Below are positions 1-6,890 of a DNA stretch of 64,000 nt, one piece after another (positions within the stretch are counted from its first letter, which is position 1; each line of letters starts with the position of its first letter). Below the pieces are notes generated by a model. It did no database searches. It saw only the letters and a list, made by a program, of their open reading frames with translations, and was not told the origin of the DNA. The position numbers and the translations under genes were made by a program. The DNA is taken from the NCBI RefSeq assembly GCF_016862395.1, contig NZ_BOMW01000034.1:78449-142448 (forward strand), written 5' to 3'. Origin of the DNA: Actinoplanes siamensis (GTDB lineage: Bacteria > Actinomycetota > Actinomycetes > Mycobacteriales > Micromonosporaceae).

Positions 1-434
1 ACGGTGCCGGTCTTCGGGTTCGGCATGAGGCCACGCGGGCCGAGGATCCGGGCGATGCGACCGATCTTGGCCATCTGGTCCGGCGTCGCGATCGCCGCGT
101 CGAACTCCAGCCAGCCACCCTGGATCCGGGCGACGAGCTCGTCCGAACCGACCTCGTCGGCGCCGGCCGCGACGGCCTCCTCCGCCTTCGCGCCCTGGGC
201 GAAGACGATGACGCGGGCGGTCTTGCCGGTACCGTGCGGCAGGTTGACCGTGCCCCGGACCATCTGGTCCGCCTTGCGCGGGTCGACACCGAGGCGCATC
301 GCGACCTCGACCGTGGCGTCGAACTTCTTCGAGCTGGTGTCCTTGGCGAGGGCGATCGCGTCCTTCGGCTCGTAGAGCTTGTCGGTGTCGATCTTCTCGG
401 CCGCGGCCCGGTAGACCTTGCTGCGCTGTGCCAT
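1..434 (-). CDS. rplA: 50S ribosomal protein L1, 5' part (runs off the window)
   Basis: The first 144 residues of ribosomal protein L1, which forms the L1 stalk of the 50S subunit and in many bacteria represses its own mRNA. L1 hallmarks are visible, including RGTVNLPHGTGKT and GPRGLMPNPKTGT. The ATG at 432-434 has an AGGAG ribosome binding site about 10 nt upstream. The 3' end lies beyond position 1. It sits directly after nusG with an 89-nt gap, whereas rplK normally lies between them. The identification is secure. Confidence 0.97.
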   Translation of the reverse strand, partial: MAQRSKVYRAAAEKIDTDKLYEPKDAIALAKDTSSKKFDATVEVAMRLGVDPRKADQMVRGTVNLPHGTGKTARVIVFAQGAKAEEAVAAGADEVGSDELVARIQGGWLEFDAAIATPDQMAKIGRIARILGPRGLMPNPKTGT

Positions 435-460
435 CTCTCGATACTCCTGTGGTTGTTGGC

Positions 461-494
461 GGGGCCGCTCCGTCGCGCTCGCGCGCGCGGCCCC
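461..494 (-). other. GC-rich hairpin between nusG and rplA
   Basis: Perfect 8-bp arms GGGGCCGC and GCGGCCCC enclose an 18-nt GC-rich loop, placed between the nusG stop and the rplA ribosome binding site. No T-run follows, so it is not a classical terminator. It could be an attenuator or processing site, or a scar left where rplK was lost. Confidence 0.5.
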
Positions 495-523
495 TCCCAC
501 TGAAACCGCCGGGACTCCGGCGA

Positions 524-1240
524 TCAGATCTTGGTGACCTGGTTGAAGTTCAGCTCGACCGGGGTCTCCCGGCCGAAGATCGACACCAGGACCTTCAGCT
601 TCTGCTGGTCGGCGTTGATCTCGCTGATCGACGCCGGCAGCGAGGCGAACGCGCCGTCGGTCACCGTGACCGAGTCGCCCACCTCGAAGTCCAGGACCTT
701 GACCTCGGGCTTCGCCTTCTTCTCCTCGGCCTGGACGGCCGGGGCCAGCCACTTGAGCACCTCGTCGAGCGAGAGCGGGGCCGGCCGGTCGACCCGGTCG
801 GTGGCACCCACGAAGCCGGTCACGCCCGGCGTGTTGCGCACGCACGAGTACGACTCGGGGGTCAGGTCCATCCGGACCAGGATGTATCCGGGGAAGACCT
901 TGGCCTGCACCTGGTTGCGCTTGCCGTTCTTGACCTCGACCTCTTCACGGGTCGGCACCTCGACCTGGAAGATGAAGTCCTCCATGTCCAGGCTCGTGAT
1001 CCGGGTCTCGAGGTTGGTCTTGACCTTGTTCTCGTAGCCGGCGTAGGAGTGCACCACATACCAGTCGCCGGGCGCGTACCGCAGCTTCTGCCGCAGCTCC
1101 TTGACCGGGTCGTAGTCCTCGTCGACCTCGGGCGCCCGAACTTCCACCGGCGTCTCGTCGGCCTCCCCGGCCGACTCGTCGGCGACCAGCGACGACTGCT
1201 CGTCAGCAAACTGCGCGGTCTCGTCGTCGTACTCAGGCAC
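524..1240 (-). CDS. nusG: Transcription termination/antitermination factor NusG
   Basis: NusG binds RNA polymerase and couples it to Rho or the ribosome. The protein has 238 residues. An acidic Asp/Glu-rich extension of about 50 residues, common in actinobacteria, precedes the NGN domain (WYVVHSYAGYENKVK to about residue 165). A C-terminal KOW domain follows (FEVGDSVTVTDGAFASLPA). The start is GTG at 1238-1240. It lies 44 nt after secE in the usual secE-nusG pair. The next gene downstream is rplA rather than rplK. Confidence 0.97.
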   Translation of the reverse strand: MPEYDDETAQFADEQSSLVADESAGEADETPVEVRAPEVDEDYDPVKELRQKLRYAPGDWYVVHSYAGYENKVKTNLETRITSLDMEDFIFQVEVPTREEVEVKNGKRNQVQAKVFPGYILVRMDLTPESYSCVRNTPGVTGFVGATDRVDRPAPLSLDEVLKWLAPAVQAEEKKAKPEVKVLDFEVGDSVTVTDGAFASLPASISEINADQQKLKVLVSIFGRETPVELNFNQVTKI

Positions 1241-1284
1241 GCTCGCTCACTTCCAGATAAGTCACTCGGTTCGGGATCAAAGGG

Positions 1285-1668
1285 CTACGACTTGCCGCCG
1301 AGCGCGTAGAGGATGCCCTTACCGAACCCGTAGTCCAGCACCGCCACGATCGCCGTCATCACCGTGACGAACGCGATCACGACGCCGGTGTAGGTCAGCA
1401 GCTCCTTGCGCGTCGGCCAGATGACCTTGCGGAGCTCGCTGACGACCTCGCGGAAGAACCCGCCGATCCGCCCGAAGAAGCCGGTGCGCTTGCGCTCCTT
1501 CTTCGCCTTCGGGGTCTCGTCGTCCTTCGTACGCTCGGCGACCGCAGTCCCGCCACCACGGCTCACCGGGGCGTCAGCGGCCTCATCGGTGTCGTCACCG
1601 TCGGCGGCGTCGGCGAGCAGCTCGTCGTCGCCCGGGACGTCGTCACCGGGCCGGTCCTTGTCGGCCAC
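1285..1668 (-). CDS. secE: Preprotein translocase subunit SecE
   Basis: SecE is the small clamp subunit of the SecYEG protein-export channel. The protein has 127 residues. A long charged, Asp-rich N-terminal extension is followed by the conserved amphipathic segment FFREVVSELRKVIWPTRKEL and one transmembrane helix near the C-terminus (TGVVIAFVTVMTAIVAVLDY). The single-helix form with a long cytosolic extension is typical of actinobacteria. It lies between tRNA-Trp and nusG, the standard position. Confidence 0.96.
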   Translation of the reverse strand: MADKDRPGDDVPGDDELLADAADGDDTDEAADAPVSRGGGTAVAERTKDDETPKAKKERKRTGFFGRIGGFFREVVSELRKVIWPTRKELLTYTGVVIAFVTVMTAIVAVLDYGFGKGILYALGGKS

Positions 1669-1771
1669 TTCGCCCTACTTCCGTCGTCGGTGGTGTTGGG
1701 TTCCCGTCAGCACTCGACCGATGCGGACTGTGCGAACCGCGCACCGGGCGGGCACGTCGAGGAGGATTGCG

Positions 1772-1844
<73 letters not shown>

Positions 1845-1924
1845 TCGTGAGACCGTCGTCTTTCGAGTCACAGCCCCACGGCGCACCAGTGTACGGGTAT
1901 GCCCGTGGTTATCCCAACCCGGGC

Positions 1925-2320
1925 CTACCGCTTACCGACAAGCGCCTGTGCCAGAGACAGTACCTTGTCTCCGTTGCATGTGGCAGTCAGGGCGAGCCTG
2001 GTGTCCCCGTCCTCGGTGACCTCCTTCACCGTGGCCGTGACGACGACCTCGGTGCCCTCGTCGGTGTCCGGGACCGGGACGGGCCGGCTGAACCGCACGA
2101 AGAACTCCTTCACCGTGTCACCCGTGCCGGCCCACGCGGTGACCGCGCGGCCGACCAGGGCCATGGTGAACATGCCGTGGGCGATCACCCCGGGCAGGCC
2201 GACGCCGGTGGCGACGCGCTCGCTCCAGTGGATCGGGTTGAAGTCGCCGGAGGCGCCGGCGTAACGGACCAGATCGGCCCGGGTGACCCGGAAGGTCTGC
2301 GGCTGCAAGGCGTCACTCAT
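1925..2320 (-). CDS. hadB: MaoC-family (3R)-hydroxyacyl-ACP dehydratase subunit HadB
   Basis: Hot-dog fold dehydratase subunit. In mycobacteria HadB pairs with HadA or HadC to dehydrate 3-hydroxyacyl-ACP in type II fatty acid elongation. The protein has 131 residues. The hydratase motif GDFNPIHW carries the likely catalytic Asp26 and His31, and GVIAHGMF follows. The start is ATG at 2318-2320. It follows hadA on the same strand and precedes tRNA-Trp. No hadC is present. The exact substrate here is inferred from the family. Confidence 0.9.
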   Translation of the reverse strand: MSDALQPQTFRVTRADLVRYAGASGDFNPIHWSERVATGVGLPGVIAHGMFTMALVGRAVTAWAGTGDTVKEFFVRFSRPVPVPDTDEGTEVVVTATVKEVTEDGDTRLALTATCNGDKVLSLAQALVGKR

Positions 2321-2411
2321 CGGTCTGCGTCTCCCTCGTCATGGCCTTCCGGCCCTCGCCGGCCGGGCTGTCGCCTGGTGCCGCCGGCCGCGGCCCGGTG
2401 CGGGCGGTCAT
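2313..2411 (-). CDS. Mini-ORF (32 codons) overlapping the hadB start
   Basis: A 32-residue reading frame starts at ATG 2409-2411, inside the stop of the preceding mini-ORF (ATGA overlap). It ends with TGA at 2313-2315, 8 nt inside hadB. The peptide is rich in Pro, Arg and Gly and resembles no family I know. It may only carry ribosomes from hadA to hadB, or it may be chance. See the corresponding finding. Confidence 0.3.
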   Translation of the reverse strand: MTARTGPRPAAPGDSPAGEGRKAMTRETQTDE

Positions 2412-2476
2412 GAAACCTGGACCGGTTCCGGCCAGGACGCCTCGATCGGCTCCTCGGCCTCGGCGCGGGCGATCAT
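2408..2476 (-). CDS. Mini-ORF (22 codons) coupled to the hadA stop
   Basis: A 22-residue reading frame (Met-Ile-Ala-Arg-Ala-Glu...) begins at ATG 2474-2476, overlapping the hadA stop as ATGA. It ends at 2408 in another ATGA overlap with the next mini-ORF. The sequence is acidic and unrecognised. It could be a reinitiation relay, a real micropeptide or coincidence. Confidence 0.3.
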   Translation of the reverse strand: MIARAEAEEPIEASWPEPVQVS

Positions 2477-2922
2477 GACCCCTCACCGCGCTGGACCAGC
2501 TTCGACCACGCCGTCACGATCGGCTCGCCGGCCTCGGTGCGGACCTCGGTGCGGATCGTGATGAACCAGTGGCCGCCCCGGGTGGTGATCTCGTCCACCG
2601 TGTTCACGCAGACCACCTCGTCGCCGGCCACCAGCGGCCGGGTGTAGGCGAACCTCTGCTCGCCGTGCACCACGCGGGTGTAGTCCAGGCCGAGCGCCGG
2701 GTCGTTCACCACCTGGCGGTTGGCCGACATCGTGATGGTCACCGGGAAGGTGGGCGGGGCCACCACGTCCGGGTAGCCGAGCGCCCGGGCGGCCTCGGGG
2801 TCGTGATACTCCGCCTCGGTGGCGCCGATCGCGCGGGCGAACTCACGGATCTTCTCCCGGCCGACGAGGTAGGTGTCGGTGGGCGGCCAGGTGCGGCCGG
2901 CAAACGTCTGATCCAGGGGCAT
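2473..2922 (-). CDS. hadA: MaoC-like N-terminal dehydratase subunit HadA
   Basis: Partner subunit of the (3R)-hydroxyacyl-ACP dehydratase, with the FAS1-type dehydratase hot-dog domain. In M. tuberculosis HadA provides acyl-chain binding and HadB the catalytic residues. From the ATG at 2920-2922 the protein has 149 residues. Recognisable parts are YLVGREKIREFARAIG near the N-terminus, DVVAPPTFPVTI and HGEQRFAYTRPLVAGDEV. A TTG start nine bases upstream is possible. The ATG is only 16 nt after a terminator hairpin, so hadA probably has its own start of transcription. Confidence 0.88.
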   Translation of the reverse strand: MPLDQTFAGRTWPPTDTYLVGREKIREFARAIGATEAEYHDPEAARALGYPDVVAPPTFPVTITMSANRQVVNDPALGLDYTRVVHGEQRFAYTRPLVAGDEVVCVNTVDEITTRGGHWFITIRTEVRTEAGEPIVTAWSKLVQRGEGS

Positions 2923-2938
2923 ACCCCACAAACTACAA

Positions 2939-2969
2939 TGCGCCGCCCGGAGTAACTCCGGGCGGCGCA
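2939..2969 (-). terminator. Intrinsic terminator after rpmG
   Basis: A perfect 14-bp stem (TGCGCCGCCCGGAG with its complement) closes a 3-nt loop. On the minus strand it is followed by ATTGTAGTTTG. It separates rpmG from hadA. Confidence 0.8.
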
Positions 2970-2994
2970 GAGAGACTTTCGGGGCTGCGAGGCC

Positions 2995-3162
2995 TCAGCG
3001 GGTCTCGCGGTGCAGGGTGTGCTTCCCGTCGCGCGGGCAGAATTTCTTCAGCTCGATGCGGTCGGGGTCGTTGCGCCGGTTCTTCTTGGTGATGTAGTTC
3101 CGGTCCTTGCACTCCGTGCACGCCAGGGTGATCTTCGGACGTACGTCGGTCGCCTTGGCCAC
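2995..3162 (-). CDS. rpmG: 50S ribosomal protein L33
   Basis: A 55-residue L33 with the family core ITLACTEC...RNYITKKNRRNDPDR and C-terminal HTLHRETR. The start is GTG at 3160-3162. The first zinc pair (Cys15, Cys18) is intact. The second pair is Cys42 with Asp45 in place of cysteine (CPRD), so zinc binding is altered or lost. The gene heads the rpmG-hadA-hadB-secE-nusG block. Confidence 0.95.
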   Translation of the reverse strand: MAKATDVRPKITLACTECKDRNYITKKNRRNDPDRIELKKFCPRDGKHTLHRETR

Positions 3163-3209
3163 GGCGGGGTGCCTTCCTGCTAACGGGATCTAACTTGACG
3201 ACGAACCAG

Positions 3210-3238
3210 CGTATACGCTCGGTCGATCGCTCTGCAAA
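3210..3238 (-). promoter_or_regulatory. Candidate sigma-70-type promoter for rpmG
   Basis: On the minus strand TTTGCA (-35) is separated by 17 nt from TATACG (-10), about 48 nt upstream of the rpmG GTG. The match is moderate. Confidence 0.4.
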
Positions 3239-3240
3239 GT

Positions 3241-3260
3241 GGGCCTCGGATTTGAGGCCC
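3241..3260 (-). terminator. Hairpin downstream of tRNA-Met
   Basis: Arms GGGCCTC and GAGGCCC enclose a 6-nt loop. It lies just 3' of tRNA-Met and just upstream of the candidate rpmG promoter. It is probably the terminator of the tRNA-Thr/tRNA-Met transcript. Confidence 0.55.
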
Positions 3261-3269
3261 CACCAGAAG

Positions 3270-3342
3270 TAGCGGTGGCCGGACTTGAACCGGCGACACA
3301 GCGATTATGAGCCGCTTGCTCTGCCATCTGAGCTACACCGCC
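3270..3342 (-). tRNA. tRNA-Met, elongator (anticodon CAT)
   Basis: The minus-strand cloverleaf has acceptor GGCGGTG paired with CACCGCT, D-arm TAGCTCAGATGGCAGAGCA, anticodon loop CTCATAA and T-arm GGTTCAAGTCC. The discriminator is A. CCA is not encoded. Initiator features (three G-C pairs in the anticodon stem) are absent. Confidence 0.96.
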
Positions 3343-3389
3343 GAGCCAGGCTCACATCCATCGCCAGCCCGGCGGGACGAACCCGGTAG

Positions 3390-3462
3390 AGCCCCCTTAC
3401 GGAATCGAACCGTAGACCTTCTCCTTACCATGGAGACGCTCTGCCGACTGAGCTAAGGGGGC
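3390..3462 (-). tRNA. tRNA-Thr (anticodon GGT)
   Basis: The minus-strand cloverleaf has acceptor GCCCCCT paired with AGGGGGC, anticodon loop ATGGTAA between paired TCTCC and GGAGA, and T-arm GGTTCGATTCC. CCA is not encoded. It lies 47 nt upstream of tRNA-Met, probably in the same transcript. Confidence 0.96.
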
Positions 3463-3557
3463 TTGCCGCTTGCGATCTCTCGCTCGCTGCAGAAGTAAGA
3501 CTACACGGCCCGGTCCGAGGGGTGAAATCGGCACCCCCGACGTCACAAAACCGCAGG

Positions 3558-6107
3558 TCAGATAACTGCCCGGAGCCTGCGGACCTCGCCGGTGGGAGTG
3601 GACTCCGGCTCGGTCTGCGCGCTCAGCCACGCCTCCAGCCGCTCGACCGGCAGCGGCCGGCTGAACAGATACCCCTGGCCGATCTCGCAGCCCATCTCCT
3701 CGAGCAGCTCCAGGGTGAGCTCGCTCTCCACACCCTCGGCGACCACGGTGAGACCGAACTCGCGGGCCAGGCTCACGATCGCCCGGACGATCGCCAGATC
3801 CCCCGAGTCGGTCGCCATGCCCTGCACGAACGTGTCGTCGATCTTCACCTCGTGCACCGGCCACTGCCGCAGGTAGCCCAGCGAGGAGGCGCCGGTGCCG
3901 AAGTCGTCGACGCTCAGCCGGACACCGAGGTCACGCAGCCGGTAGAGAGTGGGCAGGACCCGTTCGATGTCGTTGAGCATGCCCGGCTCGGAGATCTCGA
4001 AGGTGACCTGGCAGGGCTCCACCCGGTGCTGCTCCAGCAACTCCTGGACCAGGTCCGGGAAGCGGGAGTCGAGCAGGGTGCGGGCGGAGAGGTTCACCGC
4101 GATGGAGAGCGGCCGTCCGGCGTCCGCCCAGGCCCGGCAGTGCCGCAGGCCGGCGGTGAGCACCACCTCGGTGAGCCGGGCCAGCTGGCCGGTGTGCTCG
4201 GCGACCGCCACGAAGTCCTCCGGGGCGACCTCGCCGTGCGCCGGGTGCACCCAGCGGGCCAGGCACTCCAGGCCCAGCACGTGCCGGTCGGCCAGCGTGA
4301 CCTTGGGCTGGAAGTAGACCTCCAACTGGTCGTTGTCGATCGCGCAGCGCAGGTCGGCGGCGATGCCCAGGCGGCGGACCGCGCGGGACTCCAGCGCCGG
4401 GTGGAAGGGCTGCACGCCGTACGGCAGGACCTTGGCCGCGTTGGCGGCCAGCTCGGCACGCTGCAGCAGGGTCTCCGGATCGCTGCCGTGGTCGGGGTGA
4501 ACCGAGACACCGACGGCGGTGTCCACGTCCAGGGTGAGCGAGCCGACCGCCATCGGGCCGCGCAACCGCTCGCGCATCTGGGTGGCCAGCTCGACGGTCG
4601 CCTCGATGCCCTCGGTGCGCAGGGTGACCATGAACTCGTCGCCGCCGACCCGGCCGACCAGCGCGCCCGGCCCGGCGATGCCGCGCAGCCGCTCGGCCAC
4701 CTCGGCGAGCAGCTTGTCGCCGGCCGCGTGGCCCATCGACTCGTTGACGTTGCGCTGGCCGTCGACGTCGAAGAGCAGCACCGCGACGACCTCGTCCTCG
4801 ACCCGGACCTGCACCGACTCGGCCAGCGCGTCGATCATGCGGCGGCGGTTCGGCAAGGCGGTCAGCCGATCGTGGTACGCGTCGTAGCGCAGCCGGTCGA
4901 CCAGCCGCGAGTTCTCCACCGCCACCGCGACGTGCGCCGCGACCGTCTCCAGGACCTGCACGTCGCCGTCGCGGAAGAAGCGGTTGTCGCCGAGCCGGTT
5001 GACCACCTCCAGGGTCCCCACCGTGGCCTGGCCCGACCGCAGCGGGATCAGCACGACGTCCTTCACCCGGGCGGCGCGAAGCTGGGCGGCGAACTGCCCG
5101 GTCCCGCCGAACCGGGGGCCGACCGCGACCGGGCGGTGCTCCTTGAGCACCAGCTCGCGGACCTCCGCCGGCACCGGCGACACGTCCAGCAGGCCCTTGT
5201 TGTCGACCTGGGCGCTGAGCAGCACTTCCGGATATCGGCCCTGAGGCGCCAGCCAGAGCGTCGCGTACTCCGCGCGCATCAGCGCGCGGACGCGGCCGAG
5301 CAGCACGTCGGGCAAGGCGTTGTCGGAGCTCTCCTGCTGGACCGCCTGGGTCAGCTCGTAGACGTCGGCGAGGGTCCGGTGCTGGCGGAAGAAGTCGGCG
5401 TACGACCGGAAGACCAGGATCAGCGCGGCGACCAGGATCACCAGCAGCAACGCCGACCACGGGCTGGCCTCCAGGGCGACCAGGAAGAGCAGACCGGCCG
5501 CGGCGTTGGTGGCCGCGATGGCCAGCCCGGACCAGCTGGCCCGGATCACGTCCTGCCCGGCGCGCAGACCGTTCACCACGCTCATCACGCCGGCCAGGCC
5601 CATCAGGGAGACCATCTGGTTGACCGCGATCGCCGCGCAGAGAACGCCCCAGGTGCCCGGACCCGCGTCGTGCGTGGCGGCGAAGGCGTCGTGCGCGCCA
5701 CCGAAGGCCACGATCACCAGCAGCGAGGCGCAGACGCTGGCCGCGGCCTTGGCGACGTTGAACCACAGTTTGACAGGCGTGAAGTTGGACCAGACCTGCG
5801 TGAAGAGCAGGCCGCCCGTGACGGCGAGGATCATCATCACGGGCGACAGGTAGTACAGGCCCAGAACCAGCGGGACCTCGGTCACGCTGAATTCGAACGT
5901 GCTCCGCCGGACGACGATGTTGAAGGCGGCACGCTGAGTGACGATGTTGAGGCCGAGGATGAGCAGGCCGCCCAACCAGTCCTCATACCAATGCGGGTCC
6001 TCGACCCAGAAGAAGGCGGCACAAGCGAGCGAGAACAGCCCCATGGGGCCCGTGATGAGCCACGCATAGTCCGCCGCACCCTGTCGCGGTCGCGAACGGC
6101 CGACCAT
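3558..6107 (-). CDS. Membrane protein with GAF, GGDEF and EAL domains (c-di-GMP turnover)
   Basis: An 849-residue c-di-GMP enzyme. Residues about 15-235 form several transmembrane helices (an integral membrane sensor), about 255-395 a GAF domain, about 405-565 GGDEF and about 580-835 EAL. The cyclase signature GGDEF is intact at 488-492. The phosphodiesterase signature reads ECLARW (Glu614), and DDFGTG (734-739), KID and AEGVES are kept, so the EAL domain looks active. The usual FKxxND segment of the cyclase is unusual (QRNVNE), so synthesis is less certain. The gene follows a small secreted-peptide gene with a 44-nt gap. Confidence 0.93.
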   Translation of the reverse strand: MVGRSRPRQGAADYAWLITGPMGLFSLACAAFFWVEDPHWYEDWLGGLLILGLNIVTQRAAFNIVVRRSTFEFSVTEVPLVLGLYYLSPVMMILAVTGGLLFTQVWSNFTPVKLWFNVAKAAASVCASLLVIVAFGGAHDAFAATHDAGPGTWGVLCAAIAVNQMVSLMGLAGVMSVVNGLRAGQDVIRASWSGLAIAATNAAAGLLFLVALEASPWSALLLVILVAALILVFRSYADFFRQHRTLADVYELTQAVQQESSDNALPDVLLGRVRALMRAEYATLWLAPQGRYPEVLLSAQVDNKGLLDVSPVPAEVRELVLKEHRPVAVGPRFGGTGQFAAQLRAARVKDVVLIPLRSGQATVGTLEVVNRLGDNRFFRDGDVQVLETVAAHVAVAVENSRLVDRLRYDAYHDRLTALPNRRRMIDALAESVQVRVEDEVVAVLLFDVDGQRNVNESMGHAAGDKLLAEVAERLRGIAGPGALVGRVGGDEFMVTLRTEGIEATVELATQMRERLRGPMAVGSLTLDVDTAVGVSVHPDHGSDPETLLQRAELAANAAKVLPYGVQPFHPALESRAVRRLGIAADLRCAIDNDQLEVYFQPKVTLADRHVLGLECLARWVHPAHGEVAPEDFVAVAEHTGQLARLTEVVLTAGLRHCRAWADAGRPLSIAVNLSARTLLDSRFPDLVQELLEQHRVEPCQVTFEISEPGMLNDIERVLPTLYRLRDLGVRLSVDDFGTGASSLGYLRQWPVHEVKIDDTFVQGMATDSGDLAIVRAIVSLAREFGLTVVAEGVESELTLELLEEMGCEIGQGYLFSRPLPVERLEAWLSAQTEPESTPTGEVRRLRAVI

Positions 6108-6151
6108 TGCGCTCCCTCGTCAGCGGGCGGCGGGCTGCCCCGCTCGTCTTG

Positions 6152-6304
6152 TCAGTTCCAGATCCAGTCCTGGGTCTGGTAAACGACGGCCGAAGTGTCC
6201 GTGTTGGTGGCATCTCCGGCACCAGCTGCCGCACCGATTCCTCCGAAGGCGGCGGCCAGCACGAAAACCAAGCTCGCGAGGCGGCTCAGCTTTCTTGAGA
6301 ACAT
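6152..6304 (-). CDS. Small secreted peptide, unknown, upstream of the GGDEF-EAL gene
   Basis: A 50-residue protein starting at ATG 6302-6304, with GGAG 9 nt upstream. A positive N-terminus (MFSRKLSR) is followed by a hydrophobic core and small residues (LAAAFGGIGAAAGA), typical of a Sec signal peptide. The mature part would be about 20 residues, ending in the aromatic tail YQTQDWIWN. There are no cysteines. It is 44 nt upstream of, and on the same strand as, the membrane GGDEF-EAL gene, so co-expression is likely. I do not recognise the family. Confidence 0.7.
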   Translation of the reverse strand: MFSRKLSRLASLVFVLAAAFGGIGAAAGAGDATNTDTSAVVYQTQDWIWN

Positions 6305-6514
6305 GTCCCGCTCCTCTGTTGGGGAAAGGTTGCGCTAAAGGGTTCCCTGATCGTGCCACACCGATTGTGCGACAGGGAGTGTTCGACGGCGGGTCGGCGC
6401 GACGCTCCGACGAATCCTGGCCGAACGGCTGAGGCGTGGGGGACTGTCCACGCTGAAGGATTGACGGCTTTATAGGCGATTTAAGTGGAGAAGTGAGGTC
6501 AATTCGTCTTACCA

Positions 6515-6536
6515 CGTCAAGGTATATTGACGTCAA
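6515..6536 (+). promoter_or_regulatory. Inverted-repeat operator candidate overlapping a -10 box
   Basis: CGTCAA, six bases, then TTGACG form an inverted repeat, and the right half is part of the 10-bp palindrome TTGACGTCAA (6527-6536). TATATT at 6523-6528 sits inside and could be the -10 box of the gene at 6564. A repressor site is inferred, possibly autoregulatory. Confidence 0.45.
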
Positions 6537-6563
6537 GCTGTCCTGACGAAAGGCTGGTTCCCC

Positions 6564-6887
6564 ATGACGACGCCTGACGACCTGGAACGGCAGCACACGC
6601 TCACCACGGCTACGCGGCGTTACGACGACCTGCGGATGCGCGACGCGCTCGCCGCGATGAACCCGGACGACCACGGCAACGCCCTCTCCCCCGCGGAGAA
6701 CCTGGAGATGCTGGCGCTCAGCGAAGTGGTGATCCGCAAGGCCGGCTACGGCCGGCAGGCCATGGTGCGGTCGGCCCGCGCGGCCGGCGCCTCGTGGGCC
6801 CAGATCGGGGCCGCGCTCGGCACCAGCAAGCAGGCCGCCTGGGAGGCGCACCAGCGCTGGCTCGACGACCAGGCCGGACCGGAATGA
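6564..6887 (+). CDS. Small HTH-like protein, unknown
   Basis: A 107-residue cytosolic protein. The C-terminal half (ARAAGASWAQIGAALGTSKQAAWEAHQRW) has the spacing of a helix-turn-helix, as seen in many small actinobacterial proteins annotated only as hypothetical. The N-terminal half (ATRRYDDLRMRDALAAMNPD) is helical. The start is ATG at 6564. A palindromic operator candidate lies just upstream, so autoregulated DNA binding is plausible. The role is unknown. Confidence 0.75.
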   Translation: MTTPDDLERQHTLTTATRRYDDLRMRDALAAMNPDDHGNALSPAENLEMLALSEVVIRKAGYGRQAMVRSARAAGASWAQIGAALGTSKQAAWEAHQRWLDDQAGPE

Positions 6888-6890
6888 ACC

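Noticed and set aside
3522..6182. Long open frame on the plus strand opposite the GGDEF-EAL gene
   Set aside because: It is an antisense shadow of the real gene, rich in Arg, Gln, Asp and His, as expected from GC-rich codon mirroring.
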